A stretch of 64,000 nt of DNA, from contig CAUUCL010000002.1 in NCBI GenBank assembly GCA_963543845.1, positions 34,727 to 98,726 of the forward strand, written 5' to 3'. Origin of the DNA: CAUTNH01 sp963543845. GTDB lineage: Bacteria > Bacillota_I > Bacilli_A > Acholeplasmatales > Acholeplasmataceae. This document shows positions 10,868-19,764 of the stretch, piece by piece. A program made the translations under genes and the position numbers. Numbering within the stretch: the stretch's first letter is position 1; each line of letters begins with the position of its first letter. A model generated the notes under the pieces. The model was not told the DNA's origin. It did not search any database and saw only the letters and a list, made by a program, of their open reading frames with translations.

Positions 10868-10898
10868 ATTATACAATACCCCCCCCCCTATAAGGGGG
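10868..10898 (-). promoter_or_regulatory. Promoter of the surface operon with a ten-base G run and small hairpin
   Basis: On the minus strand a TATAAT -10 box (10873-10868) is preceded by TATTG and then ten consecutive G (10888-10879 on the plus strand, seen as ten C). The run lies exactly in the usual -35/-10 spacer. A second run of five G on the plus strand (10894-10898) can pair with the C run around a TATAA loop. No good -35 hexamer is visible. Such runs slip during replication, so the spacer length and promoter strength may be variable. Phase variation is an inference. Confidence 0.6.
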
Positions 10899-10980
10899 AA
10901 TTATGGCTTAGAAACTGCTTTTTTTATCAAGAAAAGTATAAAAATGCTCTAATACCACTTTTTTACAAGATTACATCCTC

Positions 10981-11000
10981 TTTTAAATATATATTTAAAA
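10981..11000. repeat. Perfect 20-base A/T palindrome between divergent promoters
   Basis: The 20 bases here read the same on both strands (TTTTAAATAT joined to ATATTTAAAA). The palindrome lies 25 bases upstream of the parE -35 box and between it and the surface-operon promoter. It could be an operator or a cruciform-prone spacer; in DNA this A/T-rich it may also be chance. Confidence 0.35.
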
Positions 11001-11025
11001 TACTAAATTTAATCAAAAAAATAAA

Positions 11026-11054
11026 TTGACAAAATAAGGCTTTTTTGCTAAGAT
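11026..11054 (+). promoter_or_regulatory. parE-parC promoter (TTGACA, 17-base spacer, TAAGAT)
   Basis: TTGACA at 11026-11031 and TAAGAT at 11049-11054 are separated by 17 bases, a near-consensus sigma-A promoter. Transcription should begin near 11060, directly at the GGTGAT Shine-Dalgarno sequence (11061-11066), so the leader would be only about ten bases. Confidence 0.75.
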
Positions 11055-11071
11055 ATCTATGGTGATATATA

Positions 11072-13021
11072 ATTCAAGAAAAACGCTATGACGAATCCTC
11101 AATTCAAGTTTTAGAAGGCCTTGAAGCGGTAAGAAAAAGACCAGGTATGTATATCGGTTCAACTGATCAAAGGGGCTTACATCACTTAGTTTGGGAAATA
11201 CTAGATAACTCAATTGATGAGGCACTATCTGGTTTTGGTAAAACAATTACTATTGAGCTTAAAAATGACAATTCTGTAAAAATTTCAGATGAAGGTCGTG
11301 GTATGCCATATAAGATGCATAAAACAGGTAAACCTACAACTGAGATTATTTTTACAACCCTTCATGCTGGAGGAAAATTTGGTGATTCTGGCTACTCTGT
11401 TTCAGGAGGTCTTCATGGGGTTGGTAGTGCGGTTGTTAATGCTTTAAGCAGTTTTTTGGAAGTTACAGTATACAGAGATAATGGGATATTTAAGCAACGC
11501 TTTGAAAAAGGCGGAAGTATTATTTTAAAACAAGAATATCTAGGTCAAACAAGAAAAACCGGAACTACAGTTTGGTTTAAACCAGACCCTAAGATTTTCT
11601 CATCGACAATTTTTAATCCAGCACAAATTAAAGAAAGAATTAGAGAAAGTGCCTTCTTAATTAAGGGACTAAGAATAATTTTTAAAGATGATAAAAATAA
11701 AGAAACAACCGAGTATTTTTATGAAAATGGTATTAAGGAATATGTTGAGTATTTAAACAAGGGTAAAACTGGAGTTTCAAATATATCTTTTTTAACAGGT
11801 GATTATAAAATTGATCATCTTACCAAACTTCCAATTCATGTTGACTGCGCATTTCAATTTGTTGAATCTTATTCTGAGAATATTTACTCTTATGTAAATA
11901 ACGTTAGAACCAAAGATGGCGGAACTCATGAGATGGGTTTTAAATCAGCTCTTACAAAAGCTGTTAATGAGTATGCTAAAAAATATAACATCCTAAAATC
12001 AAGAGATTCTAATATCGATGGAATTGATATAAGAGAGGGCTTAACTGCTGTTTTAAGTTTAAGAATTCCCGAAGAGGCTCTTGAGTTTGAAGGACAAACT
12101 AAAAATAAACTAGGCTCAATCGAGGCTAAAAATGCTACTGAACAAATAATTTTTGAAAAATTCACAATCTATCTAGAGGAAAATCTAGATGTAGCGCAAA
12201 CAATTATCCAAAGAGCATTAAATGCTCAAAGAGCAAGAGAGGCTGCAAGAAAAGCAAGAGAAAAAGCAAGAGCTGGTAAAGTATCAAGCAAAAAAGAAAC
12301 GATGCTTGCAGGTAAACTTACTCCTGCTCAATCTAAAGAATATGAATTAAACGAGCTTTTCCTAGTTGAGGGAGACTCAGCTGGTGGTTCTGCAAAACAA
12401 GCAAGAGATAGACTTCACCAAGCAATCCTTCCACTTCGTGGTAAAGTTATAAATGCTGAAAAGGCAACAAATGATCAAATTTTAAAAAATGAGGAAATAA
12501 ATAATATTATCTACTCAATTGGTGCTGATTTTGGCGAGAATTTTAACATTAAAAAAATCCGTTATGGAAAAGTAATAATTATGACTGATGCTGATACTGA
12601 TGGTGCTCATATTCAAATACTTTTACTGACATTCTTTTTTAGATTTATGCCAGAGCTAATTAAAAATGGAAATTTATATATTGCTCAGCCACCTCTTTAT
12701 AAACTAACTAACAAAAGGGGTAAAAAAGAATCAGTTTATATTTGGAATGAGGAAGACCTTAAAAAAATGGAAAATCTTGAAAATTTCAACATCCAAAGAT
12801 TTAAAGGTCTTGGTGAGATGAACTCAGATCAACTATGGGAGACAACAATGGATCCTAAGAGAAGATTCCTGCTTAAAGTATCTCTTGATGATATGAGTGA
12901 GGCAGATAGTAAAATCTCAATTTTAATGGGAGATGATGTTGCTCCTAGAAGAGATTGGATAGAAAATAATATCGATTTTGAAACAATCGATGATTTTGAC
13001 TTGGTTAAAGAAGGAATTTAG
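11072..13021 (+). CDS. parE: DNA topoisomerase IV subunit B, with apparent non-standard start
   Basis: ParE is the ATPase subunit of topoisomerase IV, which decatenates daughter chromosomes with ParC. The conserved N-terminus YDESSIQVLEGLEAVRKRPG lies upstream of the first ATG (11147), so the real start is earlier. In frame the codons run TGA (11063), TAT, ATA, ATT, CAA, so no ATG, GTG, TTG or CTG is available; ATT 11072 lies five bases after GGTGAT and is my choice (649 residues). The TOPRIM motif LVEGDSAGGSAKQARDR and the ParE-like KLGSIEAKNA are present. An ATG at 11059 is in another frame and would need a one-base indel to join. parC follows one base after the stop. Confidence 0.9.
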   Translation: MQEKRYDESSIQVLEGLEAVRKRPGMYIGSTDQRGLHHLVWEILDNSIDEALSGFGKTITIELKNDNSVKISDEGRGMPYKMHKTGKPTTEIIFTTLHAGGKFGDSGYSVSGGLHGVGSAVVNALSSFLEVTVYRDNGIFKQRFEKGGSIILKQEYLGQTRKTGTTVWFKPDPKIFSSTIFNPAQIKERIRESAFLIKGLRIIFKDDKNKETTEYFYENGIKEYVEYLNKGKTGVSNISFLTGDYKIDHLTKLPIHVDCAFQFVESYSENIYSYVNNVRTKDGGTHEMGFKSALTKAVNEYAKKYNILKSRDSNIDGIDIREGLTAVLSLRIPEEALEFEGQTKNKLGSIEAKNATEQIIFEKFTIYLEENLDVAQTIIQRALNAQRAREAARKAREKARAGKVSSKKETMLAGKLTPAQSKEYELNELFLVEGDSAGGSAKQARDRLHQAILPLRGKVINAEKATNDQILKNEEINNIIYSIGADFGENFNIKKIRYGKVIIMTDADTDGAHIQILLLTFFFRFMPELIKNGNLYIAQPPLYKLTNKRGKKESVYIWNEEDLKKMENLENFNIQRFKGLGEMNSDQLWETTMDPKRRFLLKVSLDDMSEADSKISILMGDDVAPRRDWIENNIDFETIDDFDLVKEGI

Positions 13022-13022
13022 T

Positions 13023-15653
13023 ATGTCATATAAAGATAGTATAAATTTATTTATCGATACTAAAATTAAAGATACAACAATCGAGCAAGTTTTAGCTGAT
13101 GGATTTGGAAGATATTCTAAATACATCATCCAAGAAAGAGCCCTTCCTGATGTAAGAGATGGGTTAAAACCTGTTCAAAGAAGAATTCTTTACGGAATGA
13201 ATCAAATGGGAGTTTTTTCTAATAAGCCCTATAAAAAATCCGCAAGAATTGTTGGAGAGGTAATGGGTAAGTATCACCCTCATGGTGATTCATCTATTTA
13301 TGAGGCAATGGTAAGATTAGCTCAAGATTTTAAAATGCTTGTTCCACTTTGCGATATGCATGGTAACTATGGATCAATTGATGGTGATTCTCCTGCGGCT
13401 ATGCGTTATACTGAGACAAGATTATCAAAAGCAGCCGAGATAATGCTTCAAGATTTAGATAAAAGAACTGTTTCTTTTGTTCCTAATTTTGATGACCAAG
13501 AGCTAGAGCCAACTGTTTTACCTGCTAAATTTCCAAACCTTCTTGTAAATGGTTCATATGGTATTGCGGCAGGTTATGCCACAAAAATCCCACCTCATAA
13601 TTTATCTGAGGTAATAAATGCAACCATTTGTCTTTTAAAAAATCCAAACGCAACTTTAAGTAAAATTATGCAATATTTAAAAGGTCCCGACTTTCCAACA
13701 GGAGGAATTGTTCAAGGCCGTGATGAGATAGTTCATGCCTTTCAAACAGGAATTGGAAAAGTTGTTTTAAGATCGAAAGTATCTTTTAAAGAAATTGAAA
13801 CAGGTCCGCAAATTATAATAACCGAAATTCCCTACGAGGTAAATAAGGCTCTTCTTGTAAGAAGCATTGACCAGTTAAGGGTTGATGGAATAATTGAAGA
13901 TATTCTAGAGGTAAGAGATGAGACTGACCAAAATGGTATGCAAATTGCAATCGATTTAAAAAAAGGTGCCGACCAAAATGTAATTTTAAACTACCTTTAT
14001 AAAAATACCGAGCTTCAAGTTTACTATAACTACAACATGGTTTGTATTATAGATAACAAGCCAAAACAAGTTGGAGTTATTCCGATTTTAAAAGCATATA
14101 TTGACCATCAAAAAGATGTAATTACAAACAGGACCAACTATCTTTTAGAAAAGGCTGAAAAAAGAAAACATATAGTTGAAGGTCTTGTTAAAATGGTATC
14201 TGTTTTAGATGAGGTTATAAAACTTATCCGTCAATCAATTAACAAAGCTAATGCTAAAGAATTATTGATGCAAACATTTGATTTTTCAGAACTTCAAGCA
14301 GAGGCAATTGTTATGCTTCAACTTTACAAATTATCAACAACTGATATCGAAGAGTTAAAAGCAGAGCTTATCCAACTTGAAAAAGAAATCAAAGAATATA
14401 ATTTAATTTTACATGATGAAAATGAGCTAATTGCAGTTATTGAATCAGAGCTTAGATTAGTTCAAAGTGAACTTGGTAAAAAAAGAAAAACTATCTTAGA
14501 GGATAAAGTTGAACAAATTAAAATTGATGAAAAAGAACTTATCTCAAATGAAAAAGTTATGGTTGCTGTATCCAAAGATGGCTATGTTACAAGATCTACA
14601 ATTAGAAGTTTTATGTCAACTAAAATCCCAGGATTAAAGCAAGATGACTCATTTATTTTTAAATCCGAATGTAGTACTCTTGATATATTAGTTCTCTTTA
14701 CCTCTCTTGGAAATTATTTATATATTCCGATTTATAAATTAGATGACCAAAAATTTGGTGACCTTGGAACATTTGTTGGTAATATTGTTCCAATTAAACC
14801 AAATGAAAAAATTATAAAAGTTTTATCAGTTAGTGATTTTAAAACTAAACAAGTCCTTCTTTTATCAACTAAAAAAGCAATGATGAAACAAATAAATTTA
14901 TCTGATTTAACCGCAGTAAGATATTCAAAACCGATTAAAGCAATCTCATTATCTCGTGGTGATGAGCTTGTCTCAGTTGATATAAATGCTAAACCTAATA
15001 TTCTTGCAATAAGCAATAAAGGATATATTTTAAGATTTAAAACAAGCGAGCTTCCTCTTTATGGACTTCAGGCAAGTGGTGTAAAATCGATGCTTTTACA
15101 AAGTGATGATATTCTTGCAGGGGCTATTTACTCATCAGAAGATGATGATTTCATGCTACTTACAAACAGGGGTCATATTATAAGAGAAAAAGCAATTGAA
15201 ATACCAATTTATAACAGGTATAGAAAAGGCTCAATGTTTGTAGAACCCCTAAAACAATCCCCTCATATTTTTGTATCAATTACAAATATTACAAAAGAGA
15301 TGGATAAGGCAAACTCAAGTATCTGGCTTGTAACAAGCAAGTTAACTTATGAGTCGTGTATTAAAGATTTAAAATATCAATCTAATAAATATGGTAAAAA
15401 AGTATTAAATGCTGAAGATGGAGAACCAGTTTTTATAATAGCTGATAAATCAAAAGATGCCACAGCCTATATTATAAAAAGTGAAAAATCTGAGGATATT
15501 AAAAAAGAAGAAATTAAAAAACATGAAAGAATTATCAAAAAGCATGAAGAGATATTATTTCAAACTAAATCGCTAACAGATGAGATAATCTCAAAAGATA
15601 GAAAAGAGATAAAGCTTACTAAATTTGGGCTTTTTGATGATGAAGAGGAGTAA
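13023..15653 (+). CDS. parC: DNA topoisomerase IV subunit A
   Basis: This 876-residue protein cuts and rejoins DNA in complex with ParE. The start is ATG 13023, one base after the parE stop, with AAGGA upstream inside parE; a longer frame upstream overlaps parE and does not match the family. The N-terminus has the expected ERALPDVRDGLKPVQRRIL, the winged-helix KYHPHGD motif and the active-site tyrosine in AAMRYTETRLSK. The C-terminal beta-pinwheel lacks a clear GyrA box (QRRGGKG type), which favours ParC over GyrA. The C-terminal tail is rich in Lys and Glu. Together with parE it forms the start of the downstream cluster. Confidence 0.92.
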   Translation: MSYKDSINLFIDTKIKDTTIEQVLADGFGRYSKYIIQERALPDVRDGLKPVQRRILYGMNQMGVFSNKPYKKSARIVGEVMGKYHPHGDSSIYEAMVRLAQDFKMLVPLCDMHGNYGSIDGDSPAAMRYTETRLSKAAEIMLQDLDKRTVSFVPNFDDQELEPTVLPAKFPNLLVNGSYGIAAGYATKIPPHNLSEVINATICLLKNPNATLSKIMQYLKGPDFPTGGIVQGRDEIVHAFQTGIGKVVLRSKVSFKEIETGPQIIITEIPYEVNKALLVRSIDQLRVDGIIEDILEVRDETDQNGMQIAIDLKKGADQNVILNYLYKNTELQVYYNYNMVCIIDNKPKQVGVIPILKAYIDHQKDVITNRTNYLLEKAEKRKHIVEGLVKMVSVLDEVIKLIRQSINKANAKELLMQTFDFSELQAEAIVMLQLYKLSTTDIEELKAELIQLEKEIKEYNLILHDENELIAVIESELRLVQSELGKKRKTILEDKVEQIKIDEKELISNEKVMVAVSKDGYVTRSTIRSFMSTKIPGLKQDDSFIFKSECSTLDILVLFTSLGNYLYIPIYKLDDQKFGDLGTFVGNIVPIKPNEKIIKVLSVSDFKTKQVLLLSTKKAMMKQINLSDLTAVRYSKPIKAISLSRGDELVSVDINAKPNILAISNKGYILRFKTSELPLYGLQASGVKSMLLQSDDILAGAIYSSEDDDFMLLTNRGHIIREKAIEIPIYNRYRKGSMFVEPLKQSPHIFVSITNITKEMDKANSSIWLVTSKLTYESCIKDLKYQSNKYGKKVLNAEDGEPVFIIADKSKDATAYIIKSEKSEDIKKEEIKKHERIIKKHEEILFQTKSLTDEIISKDRKEIKLTKFGLFDDEEE

Positions 15654-15654
15654 T

Positions 15655-17292
15655 ATGAAAATTAAAGTATTAAATAACAATAGTATTCATGATGTAAAAG
15701 AAGGGACAACCCTTCTTGAGCTATGTAGCTGTGATAAAAAATATTATGCTGCTAAAGTTAATAAAAGATTTCACGAGCTAAGATATAATCTTGCAAATGA
15801 TTGTGAGGTTGAATTTTTGGATTTGAATGATGCCTTTGTTACAAGAATTTATGAGGCTGGAATTAGATTTATTTTTTCAATGGCATTTCATAACTTATAC
15901 CCAAATGCCACTTTAAGCTTTAACTATAATGTATCAAGATCGCTTCTTGGAATTTGCAAGGGTCTTGATAAAAAATTTAGCCAAGATGACTTAGATAAAA
16001 TTGAGGCCGAGGTTAAAGCAATTATTAAAAAAGATTATCCAATTATTAGAAAGCTTTTAAATATTGATGAGATTACTAAAATTTATGAAAAAGAAAACCT
16101 TAACTCTAAAAAAGAACTTCTAAACTATCACAATGAAGAGTATGTAAGTGTTTATGAATGTAATGGATTTTATAATTATATGTACTCTAACATGGTTCCA
16201 TCAACTGGATATTTAAAAGAATTTAAAACCTTTTTATACGGTCCTGGATTTATAATCCAATACCCAAGAGCTGAGGCAGGCGGAAAGATTCCTGAATTTA
16301 ATGACTCAAAGGCTTTTTCAAAGGCCTTAAGAGATGCTGCTGTTTGGAATAAAATTACAAACGCTAATACTATCTCGCTTATGAATTCATGCTCAATTGA
16401 CCAAAAATTAAAAAAAGATTTAATCAATATCTGCGAGGTAAGGCATACTAATGATTTATATAATCTATGCAAAAAAATATATGATAAAAAAGACGATATT
16501 AAACTTATCGCAATTGCAGGACCATCATCAAGCGGTAAAACCACTTTTTCAGAAAGATTAAAACTTACCCTAAGATCACTTGGTCTTAACCCAATTAGAA
16601 TTTCGATTGATGATTATTATCTTCCAAAAGATAAAATTCCAACAGAAGCAGATGGGACTAAGGATTTAGAAAATATCAACGCCTTAGATATTGAAAGATT
16701 TAATCGTGATATGAAAGATTTAATTAGCGGAAAAAAAGTTACCCTTCCAAAATATAACTTTAAAAAAGCAATAATTGAAGATGGCGAAACTATCAAGCTT
16801 GAAAAAGGAAGTCAAGTTATTATTGAGGGGATTCATGCGCTAAATGAAATTTTAACAAGTCAGATTGCAAGAAAAAATAAATTTAACATTTATATCTCTC
16901 CTCAAACTCAGCTTCACATAGATGATCAAAATCCAATTAGTATTACTGATTTAAGACTTCTTAGAAGAATTGTAAGAGATGCTAAGTATAGAAACTCCAA
17001 AGCAGAAGAGACTATCTCAATGTGGCCAAGTGTTAGAAAGGGTGAGTTTAAATGGATTTATCCATTCCAAGACTCAGCTGATTTTGTCTTTTCAACAGAA
17101 CTTGCTTATGAGTTTATGGTATTAAAAAAACATGCTCTTCCAAATCTTCAAGCAGTTCCAAGAGATAGTGAGTTTTTTGCTGTTGCAAACAGGCTTCTTA
17201 AATTTTTAAAATATTTTCTTGAAATTGAAGACTCGCTTGTTCCATGTAATTCACTACTTCGTGAGTTTATCGGAGGTTCTTGCGTTTGCTAG
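15655..17292 (+). CDS. Nucleoside kinase of the uridine-kinase superfamily with N-terminal TGS and ThrRS-like regions
   Basis: The 545-residue protein begins with a TGS-like beta-grasp region (about 1-60), followed by a segment similar to the second domain of threonyl-tRNA synthetase (about 60-190) and a C-terminal phosphoribulokinase/uridine kinase domain with P-loop GPSSSGKTT at 289-297 and ISIDDYYLPK after it. This architecture is known from Firmicutes and Thermotoga proteins annotated as nucleoside or uridine kinases. It would phosphorylate a nucleoside with a nucleoside triphosphate in the cytoplasm, in keeping with a salvage-dependent cell. ATG 15655 follows the parC stop by one base with GAGGAG as ribosome-binding site; the 13-base overlap with the next gene suggests translational coupling. 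The exact substrate is not shown. Confidence 0.8.
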   Translation: MKIKVLNNNSIHDVKEGTTLLELCSCDKKYYAAKVNKRFHELRYNLANDCEVEFLDLNDAFVTRIYEAGIRFIFSMAFHNLYPNATLSFNYNVSRSLLGICKGLDKKFSQDDLDKIEAEVKAIIKKDYPIIRKLLNIDEITKIYEKENLNSKKELLNYHNEEYVSVYECNGFYNYMYSNMVPSTGYLKEFKTFLYGPGFIIQYPRAEAGGKIPEFNDSKAFSKALRDAAVWNKITNANTISLMNSCSIDQKLKKDLINICEVRHTNDLYNLCKKIYDKKDDIKLIAIAGPSSSGKTTFSERLKLTLRSLGLNPIRISIDDYYLPKDKIPTEADGTKDLENINALDIERFNRDMKDLISGKKVTLPKYNFKKAIIEDGETIKLEKGSQVIIEGIHALNEILTSQIARKNKFNIYISPQTQLHIDDQNPISITDLRLLRRIVRDAKYRNSKAEETISMWPSVRKGEFKWIYPFQDSADFVFSTELAYEFMVLKKHALPNLQAVPRDSEFFAVANRLLKFLKYFLEIEDSLVPCNSLLREFIGGSCVC

Positions 17293-18356
17293 CAATTGAA
17301 AATATTACAAATTTAACCATTTCAAAAGATAAGATAATTGATTTGTTAAATATCTACGAGGTTAAGGGAAATCATTTTTATTATGTAAACTTATTTAAAA
17401 AAAATGAAAAGTCATTTTATAAAAAAAGGGACTATGAAAATATTTACTATCTTGCTAAGATTTTAAACATTAACTTTACTGAGGCAAAACTTGATAGATT
17501 CTCAAAATCTGACTATGCCCCAAAGTTAACTGATGAGATATATTTTTTAAATATTAAAGAGGCCTTAAGAAGAATTTCTAAAAATAATGACAATTTTGAA
17601 ATTGTCGCAAATGAGCTAATTGACCTTGCTAGTTTAATTTATAAAAACATAAAAAGAAATCCTTTAAATAAAATAACTCCCGATAAATTAGAATATCTTG
17701 CAAACAAAGACCAAGGTGAGAGAAACTTTATTGAGTTTTATGTATCTAAGTTTTTAAGATTATATCAGCAAAGAGAAAATGAGCTTTTAATGATTTTGCT
17801 TTCTTTTTTTCTTGATATTGACTGTCTTTTAATGTTTAAAGAAAATAATTTTCTAGTTGCTCTTATCGCATTTTACGGACTACTTCAAAAAGATTTTAAA
17901 GTGTTTAATTATGTTTCATTTTTTAAACATCTTTACGAAAATTTAGATGAATTTAATATGGTTACTCAAATATCAAAAACTAACTGGCAACTTGGAACAC
18001 CTGAAATTATTAGTCTTTTAAAAGTATTAATTAAAATTATCAAAAATGCTGATAGTGAGCTTAAATTGCTTGGTCAAAGTTATCAGTTTGAAATAACAAG
18101 AAATAAATCCGATTCAATTGAAAACTTTATTCTGCGTTCTGAGCAAGTATTTTCTAAAGACGAGATTAGAAAAGCAATGCCTAGGTTAAGCGAGACAACT
18201 ATTAACAGAGCATTAAAAAGACTTCGTGATGAGGGCAAAATTATTCCCCTTGGAACAGGAAGGTCGGCTAATTGGCAAAGGGTTGTCGAGGGAATAAAAG
18301 AGGATTTAGACTTTGGAATATTTTCAAAGGCTGAATTTGATAAAAAGAGTAAATAA
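17280..18356 (+). CDS. Fic-fold-like protein with degenerate active site and C-terminal winged helix
   Basis: I assign this by comparison with the Fic protein at 61422-62468 in the same window. Residues 286-334 (FSKDEIRKAMPRLSETTINR onward, ending GTGRSANWQ) match the C-terminal winged helix of that protein, which ends EGTGRATYY. Residues 206-262 (FNYVSFFKHLYENLDEF and TNWQLGTPE) match the Fic helices after the active site (RYISLEAKIAKNKDLYY and INWHENGED). Where a Fic enzyme has HPFxDGNGR, this protein reads DCLLMFKENN (181-190), so AMP transfer is not expected. The start is TTG 17280, three bases after GGAGG; TTG 17286 is possible. It overlaps the nucleoside kinase. I infer a regulatory or DNA-binding role. 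Confidence 0.55.
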   Translation: MRLLAIENITNLTISKDKIIDLLNIYEVKGNHFYYVNLFKKNEKSFYKKRDYENIYYLAKILNINFTEAKLDRFSKSDYAPKLTDEIYFLNIKEALRRISKNNDNFEIVANELIDLASLIYKNIKRNPLNKITPDKLEYLANKDQGERNFIEFYVSKFLRLYQQRENELLMILLSFFLDIDCLLMFKENNFLVALIAFYGLLQKDFKVFNYVSFFKHLYENLDEFNMVTQISKTNWQLGTPEIISLLKVLIKIIKNADSELKLLGQSYQFEITRNKSDSIENFILRSEQVFSKDEIRKAMPRLSETTINRALKRLRDEGKIIPLGTGRSANWQRVVEGIKEDLDFGIFSKAEFDKKSK

Positions 18357-18389
18357 ATTTAGTTTTACTAATATATTAAGGAGTTAAAA

Positions 18390-19358
18390 TTGCAAATAGA
18401 TATTAAAAATAAAAATGAAGAAATAATAAAAAACTTTCTCGGTACAGATGATAGTAATCTTTTAGTTTTAAAAGAATACTATAAAGTAAATATTACCTAT
18501 TTTAAAGGCGAGATAAATACTAATACTGATAACGAGATGATAAATAAAGCAATTTTTGAAATAATTAAAATTTGCACGACTCTTTTAGAAAATAATATTA
18601 TTTTAAAACAAAGAGATATCTCATTTATTATTGATGCTTATGAAAAAAATAAAAAAGATGAAATAATCTCTCTTTATTTAAATGATGAGATAATCGTTAA
18701 AACAAAGACAGGTTTAATAATTAAACCTAAATCATTTAATCAAAAAAGATATGCTGATGAGATAAAAAAATCAAGCCTTACCTTTGGAATTGGACCTGCT
18801 GGTACTGGTAAGACTTTTCTTGCTGTAGCTTATGCTGTTAAAATGCTAAAAGAAGGCAGTATTAAAAAAATTATTTTAACTCGTCCTGCGGTTGAAGCGG
18901 GTGAGTCTCTTGGTTTTTTACCAGGGGATTTAAAAGAAAAAGTAGACCCCTATCTTAGACCACTTTATGATGCGCTTTATGATTTATTAGGAAAAGATTT
19001 AACTGATACATACATTAGAACGGGGATACTTGAAATTGCACCACTTGCTTACATGCGCGGAAGAACCCTTGAAAAAGCATTTGTAATTCTTGATGAGGCG
19101 CAAAATACAACCTACTCGCAGATGAAGATGTTTCTAACTAGAATGGGATATAATTCAAAAATGATTGTAACAGGAGATATTAGTCAAATTGACTTGCCAA
19201 AGGGCGTAACATCAGGATTAAAAGAGGCAATTAAAATACTATCTGATGAAAAAGATATTAAGTTTTGCTATTTTGACAAAATTGACGTAATTCGTCATCC
19301 ACTTGTTAAAAAAATTATCGCAAGGTATGAAGAGTATGAAAATAAATCTAATAAATAA
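18390..19358 (+). CDS. phoH: PhoH-family ATPase
   Basis: The 322-residue protein has the Walker A motif GPAGTGKTFLA and the Walker B motif VILDEAQNT of PhoH/YbeZ ATPases, with the GDISQIDLP sensor-like motif behind. These proteins are encoded beside ybeY in most bacteria and are linked to RNA processing and ribosome quality control. The start is TTG 18390 with AAGGAG eight bases before it. The 3' end overlaps ybeY by 23 bases, so the two are translationally coupled. The N-terminal 100 residues are shorter and more divergent than in larger PhoH proteins. Confidence 0.9.
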   Translation: MQIDIKNKNEEIIKNFLGTDDSNLLVLKEYYKVNITYFKGEINTNTDNEMINKAIFEIIKICTTLLENNIILKQRDISFIIDAYEKNKKDEIISLYLNDEIIVKTKTGLIIKPKSFNQKRYADEIKKSSLTFGIGPAGTGKTFLAVAYAVKMLKEGSIKKIILTRPAVEAGESLGFLPGDLKEKVDPYLRPLYDALYDLLGKDLTDTYIRTGILEIAPLAYMRGRTLEKAFVILDEAQNTTYSQMKMFLTRMGYNSKMIVTGDISQIDLPKGVTSGLKEAIKILSDEKDIKFCYFDKIDVIRHPLVKKIIARYEEYENKSNK

Positions 19359-19764
19359 ATATAAAGATGATATTAACCTTGATATTCTTGTTAAACTATT
19401 TGAAAAAATAAAAAATAAAAATACTCTTTCTCTAATAATTGTCTCAAATAGTTTTATAAAAGAGTTAAATACTAAATATAGGAATATTGAAAAAGAGACT
19501 GATGTTTTATCATTTAATGCTGATAATATCTTAAAAAATGATTTAGGAGATATTTTTATCTCATATGAAAAAGCAGTTATGCAAGCAGCTGAGTTTAACC
19601 ACTCGCTTGAAAGAGAGATTGCATTTTTAGCAGTTCATGGGTATTTACATTTACTTGGCTATGATCATTTAAATGAAAAAGATAGTAAAAAAATGTTTAA
19701 TAAAACTGAAAAGATATTAAAGCTTGTTAAACTTAGTAAAGGAGATATATGCAAGAAGGAATAA
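19336..19764 (+). CDS. ybeY: Endoribonuclease / rRNA maturation factor YbeY
   Basis: YbeY is a zinc-dependent RNase needed for the 3' end of 16S rRNA and for late 70S quality control. The signature HGYLHLLGYDH (His-x3-His-x5-His) binds the metal, and ETDVLSFN is also typical. I chose ATG 19336 (MKINLINK) because the family begins there; the frame is open 33 bases further upstream, inside phoH. It overlaps phoH upstream and cdd downstream. Length, 142 residues, is normal. Confidence 0.93.
   Translation: MKINLINKYKDDINLDILVKLFEKIKNKNTLSLIIVSNSFIKELNTKYRNIEKETDVLSFNADNILKNDLGDIFISYEKAVMQAAEFNHSLEREIAFLAVHGYLHLLGYDHLNEKDSKKMFNKTEKILKLVKLSKGDICKKE

Noticed and set aside
10894..10898. G run as a G-quadruplex
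   Set aside because: Only one run of ten and one of five on opposite strands; slippage or a hairpin fits better than a quadruplex.
11147..11149. ATG 11147 as the parE start
   Set aside because: It would remove the conserved YDESS to RPG segment needed for ATP binding, and it has no Shine-Dalgarno sequence.
11013..11246. Minus-strand open frame over the parE start
   Set aside because: It is a shadow of the conserved ParE N-terminus and has no ribosome-binding site or family.
13023..15653. Gyrase (gyrB-gyrA) instead of parE-parC
   Set aside because: No GyrA box in the C-terminal part and the ParE-like KLGSIEAK motif; still, a genome-wide view would confirm it.
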